From contig NZ_RCZH01000006.1 in assembly GCF_006438875.1 (NCBI RefSeq), forward strand, positions 121,032 through 185,031: 64,000 nucleotides of DNA. Direction: 5' to 3'. The stretch comes from Flavobacterium pectinovorum. Its GTDB lineage: Bacteria > Bacteroidota > Bacteroidia > Flavobacteriales > Flavobacteriaceae. Below, in pieces: positions 46,948 to 54,274 of this stretch. Positions within the stretch are counted from its first letter, which is position 1. The number at the start of each line of letters is the position of its first letter. Under the pieces are notes generated by a model. It made no database searches. It was not told the origin of the DNA and was given only the letters and a program-made list of their open reading frames with translations. The position numbers and the translations under genes are program-made.

Positions 46948-48501
46948 TTATAAGTCAAACTTAATTCCTTGTGCTAACGGCAAACTAGTGGTATAGTTGA
47001 TTGTATTCGTTTGTCTTCGCATGTAAACTTTCCAGGCATCAGAGCCGGATTCTCTCCCTCCGCCTGTTTCTTTTTCTCCACCAAAAGCACCTCCAATTTC
47101 GGCACCTGATGTTCCAATATTAACATTGGCAATTCCGCAATCAGATCCTGTAACAGATAAAAACAACTCGGCCTCTCTTAAATTATTGGTCATAATTGCC
47201 GAAGACAATCCTTGTCCTACACCATTCTGGATTGCAATTGCATCCTCTACAGTTCCTGAATATTTTAATAAGTACAATACCGGGGCAAAAGTTTCGTGTT
47301 GTACAATTTCAAATTTGTTGTCAGCTTCAGCAATTGCAGGTTTTACATAACAGCCGCTTTCGTATCCTTCTCCTGAAAGTACGCCGCCTTCAACAAGGAT
47401 TTTTCCACCTTCGGCAACTACTTTTTCAAGTGCTTGGTTGTACATTTCAACAGCATGTTTGTCGATTAACGGACCAACATGATTGTTCTCATCCAATGGG
47501 TTTCCAATGCGTAATTGTTTGTAGGCAGAAACTATCGCATCTTTAACTTTGTCATAAATACTTTCGTGAATGATCAAACGACGTGTTGACGTACATCTTT
47601 GTCCTGCAGTTCCTACAGCGCCAAAAACGGCTCCAATAACGGTCATTTTAATATCTGCATCCGGCGTAACAATGATGGCATTATTTCCGCCTAATTCTAA
47701 TAATGAACTTCCTAAACGTCCCGCAACTACCTGCGCAACAATTTTACCCATACGAGTAGAACCTGTAGCCGAAATTAATGGTACTCGTTTATCACTTGTC
47801 AACAACTCTCCTATTTTGTAATCGCCATTGATCAGGCAAGAAATTCCTTCCGGAAGATTGTTTTCTTTGATTACTTCAGCAATAATATTTTGACAGGCAA
47901 TTCCGCAAAGAGGCGTTTTCTCAGAAGGTTTCCAAACGCAAACATCTCCGCAAATCCAAGCCAAAGCTGTATTCCATGCCCAAACTGCTACCGGAAAGTT
48001 GAATGCCGAAATGATTCCAACAACTCCCAAAGGATGGTATTGTTCGTACATTCTGTGTCCCGGACGCTCTGAGTGCATTGTTAAACCGTGTAGCTGACGC
48101 GAAAGTCCTACGGCAAAATCACATATATCGATCATTTCCTGAACTTCTCCGTAACCTTCCTGCAAGGATTTACCCATCTCATAAGAAACCAGTTTTCCTA
48201 AAGCTTCTTTGTTTTTGCGTAATTTTTCTCCAAACTGACGAACGATTTCTCCACGTTGTGGCGCTGGCATTACTCTGAATTGTTTGAAAGCAGCTGTCGC
48301 CGATTCCATTACTTTCTCATAATCTGCCGCAGTCGACGTTTTAATTTTTCCAATTAATTCTCCATCAACCGGAGAATAACTTTCTAAAATTTCTCCGTTC
48401 GAAAAATTATTTAATCCTGTTGAAGTTCCTTCGTTAATTTCCTTTATTCCTAATTGGTCCAAAGCTTCTTTAATTCCGAATCCTAATTCTGTTTTTGTCA
48501 T
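46948..48501 (-). CDS. Alpha-aminoadipate semialdehyde dehydrogenase (ALDH7 family)
   Basis: 517 residues, cytoplasmic. General ALDH elements are present: base E269 in LLELGGNNAIIV and catalytic C303 in GTAGQRCTSTRRLI, with NAD site FNFPVAVWAWNTALAWICGD and WKPSEKTPL. The C-terminal segment GGGRESGSDAWKVYMRRQTN is diagnostic of ALDH7A1 (antiquitin) type enzymes, which oxidise 2-aminoadipate 6-semialdehyde to 2-aminoadipate in lysine breakdown. It lies between the second susC and the DUF1338 gene, all in one direction. The same activity would serve lysine or hydroxylysine breakdown, since both routes converge on this semialdehyde. Confidence 0.9.
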   Translation of the reverse strand: MTKTELGFGIKEALDQLGIKEINEGTSTGLNNFSNGEILESYSPVDGELIGKIKTSTAADYEKVMESATAAFKQFRVMPAPQRGEIVRQFGEKLRKNKEALGKLVSYEMGKSLQEGYGEVQEMIDICDFAVGLSRQLHGLTMHSERPGHRMYEQYHPLGVVGIISAFNFPVAVWAWNTALAWICGDVCVWKPSEKTPLCGIACQNIIAEVIKENNLPEGISCLINGDYKIGELLTSDKRVPLISATGSTRMGKIVAQVVAGRLGSSLLELGGNNAIIVTPDADIKMTVIGAVFGAVGTAGQRCTSTRRLIIHESIYDKVKDAIVSAYKQLRIGNPLDENNHVGPLIDKHAVEMYNQALEKVVAEGGKILVEGGVLSGEGYESGCYVKPAIAEADNKFEIVQHETFAPVLYLLKYSGTVEDAIAIQNGVGQGLSSAIMTNNLREAELFLSVTGSDCGIANVNIGTSGAEIGGAFGGEKETGGGRESGSDAWKVYMRRQTNTINYTTSLPLAQGIKFDL

Positions 48502-48567
48502 TCCGACTTTTTTTTATTTGTTATTCTGTCTTCCTCAATCGTTTGCGGATAAATCAAAAAAAATATT

Positions 48568-48703
48568 TAACACATAGAAACATAGATTTATATTGCGTAT
48601 AAAGGCGTTTCACTTAGCATTAATGCACATAGCTATGTGTTAAGAAATGTGTTTCTTTTTTATTGCCTTTCTCAAAGTAAAAAACTATGTTTCTATGTGT
48701 TAA
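48568..48703. repeat. AACACATAG-type palindromic element
   Basis: Ends TAACACATAGAAACATAG and CTATGTTTCTATGTGTTA; centre CACATAGCTATGTG flanked by GCATTAATG. It lies between the ALDH7 and DUF1338 genes and is about 136 bp long. It shares the middle segment GGCGTTTCACTTAGCATTAA with the copy at 25576-25714. Confidence 0.7.
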
Positions 48704-48727
48704 AATATTTGCGCCTAACGAGTTTAA

Positions 48728-49543
48728 TTATTTAGTTTCCTGCAACTTTACATCAGTACTTTCAAAAATTTTATCAGCAGATGAAGCCACAAATCCCTGG
48801 TACAATTCTCCGTTTGCCATTGGGTAACGAAGTGCAAATTCATAATAACAAGATGGAATTTCAATTGCCCCTTCTTCAAAGTCTACTACATATAAATCAG
48901 CCAATGTGCTTGATTGTTCCAGTAATTGTTCCGGAGTACCTTTGATTTTTCCACCAGATGCGTTAAGTTTCCATCCACTTTCTTCTACGAAATTGTTTAA
49001 TTCTTCTAATGTTTTAAACTCTTTTAAAGCATTCGTATTTATAGTGAAGTGATTCGCTCTAAAACCGTAAACGTACATCCACGCTGCATATTCAGATTCT
49101 TCTAATAATGATTTGTAGATCGCTTGTGAGTTTCCTTTCCAAACAGATCCACTTAAAACCAATTCAGGATCGTTGAATACATTTTGATCACAACTGTTCA
49201 ATATATTCTGTACTGTCTCTTGTAATTCAGTGGAGCATTTTTCTAATTCCAATTCAGAAATAAAGATTCTTGGAGCGCTTTTATCCGTTGCATGCTCATA
49301 ATGTTTGGCATATAATTTTTTAGTTTCAAAATTATATTCGCCTTTTGCCTCATAACCAACATTTAAAAAAGGTTTTTCTAATACATCAATATTAACACGC
49401 TTATCATTGAAAGTACGAATTGCGATATGATCATTCTGGATTTCTTCACCTCTCTCTTCCAGTAATTCATGTATTTTTTTTGCAGATGGAGTAATATCTG
49501 CATATTGCTCCCATAATTTTGTAAGTAATTGATTTTTATCCAT
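48728..49543 (-). CDS. DUF1338 protein, HglS-like 2-oxoadipate dioxygenase/decarboxylase
   Basis: 271 residues, cytoplasmic. The conserved NDHIAIRTF contains H39 and R43, matching the spacing of metal ligand His and substrate-binding Arg in Pseudomonas putida HglS (H70/R74, from memory). A second ligand candidate is H165 in FRANHFTIN and the third is E235 in SCYYEFALRYP. HglS converts 2-oxoadipate to D-2-hydroxyglutarate, the last-but-one step of aminoadipate breakdown. At 271 residues it is much shorter than HglS or E. coli YdcJ (about 450), a size common in this phylum. Neighbours ALDH7 (upstream enzyme) and the YdiJ-like dehydrogenase (downstream enzyme) fit this role. It is divergent from the Lrp/AsnC gene. 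Confidence 0.82.
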   Translation of the reverse strand: MDKNQLLTKLWEQYADITPSAKKIHELLEERGEEIQNDHIAIRTFNDKRVNIDVLEKPFLNVGYEAKGEYNFETKKLYAKHYEHATDKSAPRIFISELELEKCSTELQETVQNILNSCDQNVFNDPELVLSGSVWKGNSQAIYKSLLEESEYAAWMYVYGFRANHFTINTNALKEFKTLEELNNFVEESGWKLNASGGKIKGTPEQLLEQSSTLADLYVVDFEEGAIEIPSCYYEFALRYPMANGELYQGFVASSADKIFESTDVKLQETK

Positions 49544-49731
49544 TTCAGTAATATAAAAATAGTGTTAGTATGACACAAATCTATACAATATAGTGTTGAT
49601 ATAACATTCAATAGGTACGATTATTGACAACACGACATATTTTGTGATAATTTTTGTATTTTTGACACTTTCAAAAGGAGTTTTAACAAAAGAATTGTCA
49701 AAATTGTAGAATCAATAAACAAACACAGGCC
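49544..49731. promoter_or_regulatory. Divergent promoter region of DUF1338 and Lrp/AsnC genes
   Basis: 188 bp between two divergent starts. It includes ATAGTGTTAGTATGACAC and ATATAGTGTTGATATAACAT, two copies of a TAGTGTTRRTAT-like half-site about 30 bp apart (49560 and 49589), suitable as Lrp-type binding sites. TTGTATTTTTGACACTTTCA near 49655 resembles the flavobacterial TAnnTTTG box and would serve the Lrp gene. Confidence 0.45.
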
Positions 49732-50202
49732 ATGGCAAGCATTAAGAAGAATGAAAATACTGACTATTTAGATCGAGAAATCATGCAGAAACTCAGTGAG
49801 AACGGGAGAATACCATTCTCAGATCTCGCCAAAGAATTAAACATATCAAATTCATTGGTGCATTTAAGAGTCAAAAAATTACAAGAAGCAGGAATTATTA
49901 CAGGTTTTTCTGTAAAGTTAAATGCCAAAGAACTTGGTTTTGAAACCATTACCTATACCGGAATCGTTACCAAAGAAGCCCGATACTCTTATTCTATTGC
50001 CGAAAAACTGAAGGAAATTCCGGAAGTGATCGAATGTCACTGGGTTTCCGGAAAATATGCTTTATTTATAAAAATTGTTTCATTTAATAATGAAGAACTT
50101 CGTAAGATTTTATACGAACAAATCCACCAAATTGAAGGTGTTGGAAGTACGGATTCGTTTTTCTCCTTTGGTGCTGCGTTTGAGAAGAATTTGCCGGTTT
50201 AA
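49732..50202 (+). CDS. Lrp/AsnC-family transcriptional regulator
   Basis: 156 residues. The N-terminal AsnC-type helix-turn-helix (YLDREIMQKLSENGRIPFSD, LAKELNISNSLVHLRVKKLQ, EAGIITGFSVKLN) is followed by the RAM/AsnC ligand domain (EVIECHWVSGKYALFIKIVS, YEQIHQIEGVGSTDSFFSFG). Such regulators respond to amino acids and frequently control the divergent catabolic gene. Here that is the DUF1338 gene and, behind it, the whole minus-strand run to 30803. Lysine, hydroxylysine or aminoadipate would be logical effectors. This is inferred from position. Confidence 0.9.
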   Translation: MASIKKNENTDYLDREIMQKLSENGRIPFSDLAKELNISNSLVHLRVKKLQEAGIITGFSVKLNAKELGFETITYTGIVTKEARYSYSIAEKLKEIPEVIECHWVSGKYALFIKIVSFNNEELRKILYEQIHQIEGVGSTDSFFSFGAAFEKNLPV

Positions 50203-50675
50203 AAATTAGACTCGTAGAAGCAAGATTATAGAAGAAAGACTTAGCGCCTTTGCGTCTTTGCGCGAGATTTCTTCGCCATTAGATTATATATCTTTTCTTA
50301 ACTTAATTACATTGTTCGTTGAGTCCCAATCAGCAATGTCATTAAGTTATGTCTAAAAAAATAAAATTATTGCAAATAAAATCCGTTTTTATCCGCGTTT
50401 TCGCTTAGCGAATCAGTAAAATCAGCGTCTAATTTTGACGCGGATAAAACAGATTTACTTCGTAAAAACGCGGATAAAAACGGATTTTTCAAATTACTGT
50501 TTTGATTAAACTGTTAAGTAATTTTATAGGTTTCCTTAACTTAATGACATTGCCCGTAGGGACTTTATCTTTGAAAATTAAATAAGAAACGAAACACGTA
50601 AAATGAAAAATTCACCCTTTTTATGATGTAAATTCTATTAATAATTACTAAATTTATGTTCTAAAATCGTTTTTT
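50203..50675. other. Intergenic region dominated by a composite repeat
   Basis: No gene is seen. A fragment TTAGCGCCTTTGCGTCTTTG at 50239 is followed by the 241-bp composite element at 50323-50563 and an A/T-rich leader of about 100 bp before the META-domain gene, which should contain its promoter. Confidence 0.65.
50323..50563. repeat. 241-bp composite inverted-repeat element, copy 2
   Basis: The outer ends are GTCCCAATCAGCAATGTCAT and AATGACATTGCCCGTAGGGA; inside lie ATTAAGTTA/TTAACTTAAT arms. The core at 50378-50489 has perfect 24-bp inverted ends beginning AAAATCCGTTTTTATCCGCG. The core is the reverse complement of the core at 868-980, whereas the right flank (GATTAAACTG..TAAGTAATTTTATAG) keeps the same orientation in both copies. 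Confidence 0.75.
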
Positions 50676-51110
50676 ATGAAAAATTACATCTTACTATTTG
50701 TTGCTGTTTTGGCACTATCATTTAATTCTTGTACAACGATGAAGAATACCACCAGCTCTTCTGATCTTTACAATACAACTTGGGAATTAGAATATATTTC
50801 TGGTCCTCGTATTGCTTTTGAAGGTCTGTTTCCGGACAAAAAACCGTTTATAAAATTTGACGAAAGCAAAAAAGAAGTTTTCGGAAATGCAGGCTGCAAC
50901 GGATATAGCGCTCCTTATACTTTAAATGGAAAATCTCTTAGTTTTGGAGAACAAGGTCCGGCTACCATGATGTATTGCGAAGGTGGCGGTGAACAAACAT
51001 TTACACAAATGATTAGAAAAATCGATTCGTATTCTATTGATAAAGACGGCAAACTTAATCTATTGATAAAAGATGTGCCAATGATGAGATTTAAAAAAGT
51101 GGCTAAATAA
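50676..51110 (+). CDS. META-domain (HslJ-like) lipoprotein
   Basis: 144 residues with a lipoprotein signal MKNYILLFVAVLALSFNSC (Cys19). The mature part is one META domain: NTTWELEYISGPRI, GNAGCNGYSAPYTLNGKSLS, FGEQGPATMMYCEGGGEQTF and a final MMRFKKV strand. HslJ-type proteins are envelope lipoproteins linked to heat or antibiotic stress; the biochemical role is unknown. It stands alone between the Lrp gene and the contractile injection system and is followed by a clear terminator. Confidence 0.88.
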   Translation: MKNYILLFVAVLALSFNSCTTMKNTTSSSDLYNTTWELEYISGPRIAFEGLFPDKKPFIKFDESKKEVFGNAGCNGYSAPYTLNGKSLSFGEQGPATMMYCEGGGEQTFTQMIRKIDSYSIDKDGKLNLLIKDVPMMRFKKVAK

Positions 51111-51136
51111 ACAAAAAGCTATTTCCTTAGATATAT

Positions 51137-51170
51137 AAAAAGTCCTTCAATCTGTTGAAGGGCTTTTTTG
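51137..51170 (+). terminator. Terminator of the META-domain gene
   Basis: CCTTCAA (51144-51150) pairs with TTGAAGG (51155-51161) around a TCTG tetraloop, preceded by AAAAGT and followed by GCTTTTTTG. It is a typical rho-independent terminator and is A/T symmetric, so it could work in both directions. Confidence 0.85.
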
Positions 51171-51173
51171 TTT

Positions 51174-52008
51174 GTAATAGTATTACAACTTTTACAATAT
51201 AGAGCACATTATAATCAAGTCTCGCACGATTGAAACCGTCTGCTAATTGAAATAAAATCGAATTTCAGAGAAGCCAAATAATTATTTCTATTTAAATAAT
51301 TAAAATCTTATTTCACCCCGATGGGGTTCTATTATGGACACGTGTTTATTTTCTATAAATATGTCGTCCCGTTGGGACTAAAACAGATACATCCAATTTA
51401 CAAGGCTTGATTTGCTCCAGAGGAGCAATATATTTATAGCAAATTTGTATTAATTCATAAAAGTAAGCTCCAGAGGAGCGAAATAATTCTTTTTGTATAA
51501 TAATTACATATCACCCTTAAATGAAGTTCTATTATAGAAGTATTTATATCTTCAATAAATGTGTCACCTTGGTTGGTATTGAAAACTAATTATCTTAAAA
51601 GACGGGCATTTAAATCTATAGTCCCTTCTTTCTTATTCAATAATGTAAATATTTACAAAAACACATTACATTAAAAAATAATTAAAATAAGAATATACTG
51701 AAAAAACAGGTACTATTAATCATCACCATCTCGTATTTATTTCTTAAATTTACACCTCCAAATAAAAAATCAAACTCCTTTTATAAGCCTAACAGAATCC
51801 TTTTGTCAAGTTCTTTTTGATGAAACACCTCCACATAAAAATGAATCTGTTGAAACTTTTTTTCGAAAAAAATATTCCGTGATAAAATTAATTTCATGAC
51901 AGAAAAAAACCATTCTGTAGCATATTTTTCTTTCTGTGATAAAAAGATATTTAATTTTAATAACGAATTAAACAAATAACCAGGCACAATAATACTCCCC
52001 AAAAAAAA
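51174..52008. other. Long intergenic region before the injection-system regulator
   Basis: No convincing gene. Repeats at 51311-51480 include CACCCCGATGGGGTTCTA, ATGTCGTCCCGTTGGGACTA, and two copies of CTCCAGAGGAGCAATATATT/CTCCAGAGGAGCGAAATAAT; the same set occurs near 39342-39510. From about 51600 the sequence is very A/T rich and should contain the promoter of the regulator gene. Short minus-strand frames around 51781-52262 lack any recognisable domain and overlap the regulator. Confidence 0.6.
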
Positions 52009-52869
52009 ATGCTTGAAAAGAAAACAATATTGATTGGATGTGATGATACTATGGTTTTAGCCAAAGTATTAAATATCGTGTCTATGATATCCGATTTTAC
52101 AATTTCAACAGTTTGCGTTTCAAGAGCCGCCGATTTAAATCCTACAGCAGAATCATTAAATCCCGACTTGATTTTTTTGTGTTTCAGAAACAACCAGTCC
52201 ATTATAAATGATCCCAATTTTAATTCCTGCAAAGATGGTATTCCAATTCTGTGCTTAACCAAAAGTGATGAATGTGAATCCTTATGCTGGTCAAAAAATT
52301 GTATTGTTTTTACGTATTCTTATAACCATTTACATAATTCCGAATATTTACTCTATAGAATCCGATCTATATTTCTACTCAAAAAAGGAGAAACAAAAAA
52401 TAATATTCCGATGTCATTTGCAGAAGCAGCATTTCAAAAGAATAACAACAATAAATTAAGCCATTACGTAATGGAACTTGATCAAAAGATTGAAGTGCTA
52501 TTAAAAGTAAAAGAACGCATTTCATATCTCTATCCCAATGTTGACGATAGCACGAGAATCGAATTAATGTCGATTGTAAATTCGATAAAAACCGTCGCCA
52601 ACGATAATAAGCTTTGGGATGATTTCAAAATCTATTTTGAACAATCGAATCCCAATTTTCTTTTGGCTCTAGCCAAAAAACATCCTTCGCTAAGCTCCAA
52701 AGATTTAAAATATTGTTGTTACATCAAAATGAATATGAGCAACAATGACATCACAAATCTCCTTGGTATCAATCAGGAAAGCGTACGAACCCATAAGTAC
52801 CGCCTGAAAAAGAAATTGACCCTAAAAAAAGAACAAGACATTATCTCGTACCTGAGAACTGTTTCTTAG
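52009..52869 (+). CDS. LuxR-type regulator with degenerate receiver-like domain
   Basis: 286 residues. Residues 1-125 look like a response-regulator receiver (ILIGCDD strand 1, PDLIFLCF strand 3, IPILCLTKSDE strand 4), but the phosphoacceptor position is C58 instead of Asp, so phosphorylation is unlikely. A helical linker (about 145-180, KLSHYVMELDQKIEVLLKVK) leads to a C-terminal LuxR-like helix-turn-helix (LSSKDLKYCCYIKMNMSNND, ITNLLGINQESVRTHKYRLK). It is the last gene before the contractile injection operon, in the same direction, and the obvious candidate for its regulator. The family is reasonably clear; the signal sensed is unknown. Confidence 0.75.
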   Translation: MLEKKTILIGCDDTMVLAKVLNIVSMISDFTISTVCVSRAADLNPTAESLNPDLIFLCFRNNQSIINDPNFNSCKDGIPILCLTKSDECESLCWSKNCIVFTYSYNHLHNSEYLLYRIRSIFLLKKGETKNNIPMSFAEAAFQKNNNNKLSHYVMELDQKIEVLLKVKERISYLYPNVDDSTRIELMSIVNSIKTVANDNKLWDDFKIYFEQSNPNFLLALAKKHPSLSSKDLKYCCYIKMNMSNNDITNLLGINQESVRTHKYRLKKKLTLKKEQDIISYLRTVS

Positions 52870-53704
52870 ATAAATCCACACAAAACAACCTCAATATTTG
52901 TCATTTCAAGGAACGAGATCTGAGCGATAGCGAACAGACGAAGTAATCACACACGAAATTCGAGAAAGACAAGATTGGGTTTACATTGCGAATGATGGAT
53001 TGATCCCGAGGCTTCGGGACATCCCTACAATATATTTTGTTCCTGCGGAACTGCTTAAAAAATTCCAACACCTGCTTTGTCATTTCGACCGAAGGGAGAA
53101 ATCACACACGAAATTAACACAAAGTAACTCCACGATTTGTCATTTCAAGACACGTACACCAAACCCAACAAGTTTTAAAAAACTCTTGGGTTTATTGGAG
53201 CGAAAAAAAATTGCGTTTACATTGCGAATGATGGATTGATCCCGAGGCTTCGGGACATCTCTACAATATGTTTTGTTCCTGCGGAACTGCTCAGAAAAAT
53301 TCCAACACCTGCTTTGTCATTTCGACCAAAGGGAGAAATCACACACGAAACTCCGCACAGAATGTCGCCAATCTTTGTCGAATTGCAAGTGTGATTTCTC
53401 CCTTCGGTCGAAATTGACAAGCTTGTGCATGATGAATTAATCCGTTGAAACGAAATCGAAATAGCAAAAAACCAAAATCTCCCACACACTTTCTATCCTA
53501 CAAAATAAATAGACAAAATGCATTTTGTCTATAAAAAGTGCATTTTGTCTATATTTTGTCTACAACAACATCAAATATCTTTTGATTATGTACACGAAAA
53601 GTACATTACAAATTATTCGTACAGATCTAATTCTCAATTACTTTTACAATAGCCATCACTAATTTATTTAGCAATTATGGTTAATCAATTTAAGAGTTAA
53701 TACG
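52870..53704. other. Intergenic region upstream of the eCIS operon
   Basis: No gene is seen. From 52900 to 53420 it is built of repeats: GTCATTTCGACCGAAGGGAG (two facing or tandem copies), a direct repeat of GATGGATTGATCCCGAGGCT (52992 and 53229; roughly 60 bp identical and further similarity), and CTCCCTTCGGTCGAAATTGA. From 53500 onward it is unique and contains the ATTTTGTCTA site cluster and the presumed eCIS promoter. Confidence 0.7.
53510..53562 (+). promoter_or_regulatory. Operator-like site cluster upstream of eCIS operon
   Basis: AGACAAAATGCATTTTGTCT at 53511-53530 is a perfect 20-bp palindrome. Its half-site ATTTTGTCTA recurs at 53542-53551 and 53553-53562, giving three direct and one inverted copy within 53 bp. 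A possible flavobacterial promoter follows: TTTG at 53555-53558 and TATCTTTTG at 53576-53584. The cluster lies about 150-195 bp before the first eCIS start and is not part of the dispersed repeat families, so it is a strong candidate for regulator binding. Confidence 0.6.
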
Positions 53705-54274
53705 ATGATCAATCAATCACTTCAATTTACGAAAAATTTGTTGGGACAGTTTTTAAAAAACCGTTTTGGTTTGGATGAAGACAAAATAGTCCTGAATTAT
53801 CTTATTGAGCCAAGTGGTAATTTACCAAAAGTAAATCAGAACAAAGTCGTTTTATCCTTAATCAATATTGAAAAAGAAACCAACCAGCCTTTTTATATCA
53901 GAAACAAAAAATTAGAAGACGGGAGTTACTCTAATTTCAATCCAACAGAAAAATACAACATCGACTTATTGATTAGCAGCAACTTTGACGATTATACGGA
54001 ATCCCTAAAATTTCTGGATGCGATTATTGCCTTCTTTCAGATTAATAATTATGTCGATTCTTCATCCTCCTCTTCGATACCCGACGGTTTGAGCAGATTA
54101 GAATTTGAATATGAAAAAATATCGTACCACCAGATGCATAGTTTGTGGACTGCAATGGCGGCAAAATATCAGCCTTCTATTATTTACAAAATGAAGCTGA
54201 TAAAAGTTCAGGGTCACGAAATTATGGAAATTATACCGGCTGTAAAAAGTACCAACAACAATATAGCCCAATGA
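53705..54274 (+). CDS. eCIS cap protein, DUF4255 (Pvc16/Afp16-like)
   Basis: 189 residues, no signal peptide. The DUF4255 pattern is visible: MINQSLQFTKNLLGQFLKNR, KVVLSLINIEKETNQPFYIR, NIDLLISSNFDDYTESLKFL, DAIIAFFQ and a C-terminal HSLWTAMAAKYQPSIIYKMK. In Afp and PVC this protein terminates sheath and tube assembly at the distal end. It is the first gene of the structural operon and overlaps the next gene by 4 bp (ATGA). Its presence is one of the best markers that this is an extracellular contractile injection system rather than a prophage or T6SS. Confidence 0.88.
   Translation: MINQSLQFTKNLLGQFLKNRFGLDEDKIVLNYLIEPSGNLPKVNQNKVVLSLINIEKETNQPFYIRNKKLEDGSYSNFNPTEKYNIDLLISSNFDDYTESLKFLDAIIAFFQINNYVDSSSSSSIPDGLSRLEFEYEKISYHQMHSLWTAMAAKYQPSIIYKMKLIKVQGHEIMEIIPAVKSTNNNIAQ

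Noticed and set aside
51781..52262. Short minus-strand frames before and overlapping the LuxR-type regulator gene
   Set aside because: No recognisable domain, very A/T-rich composition, and overlap with a convincing plus-strand gene.
53217..53489. 90-residue minus-strand frame in the region before the eCIS operon
   Set aside because: It lies inside dispersed TCGAAATGACAA-type repeats, and similar chance frames arise from every copy of that family.
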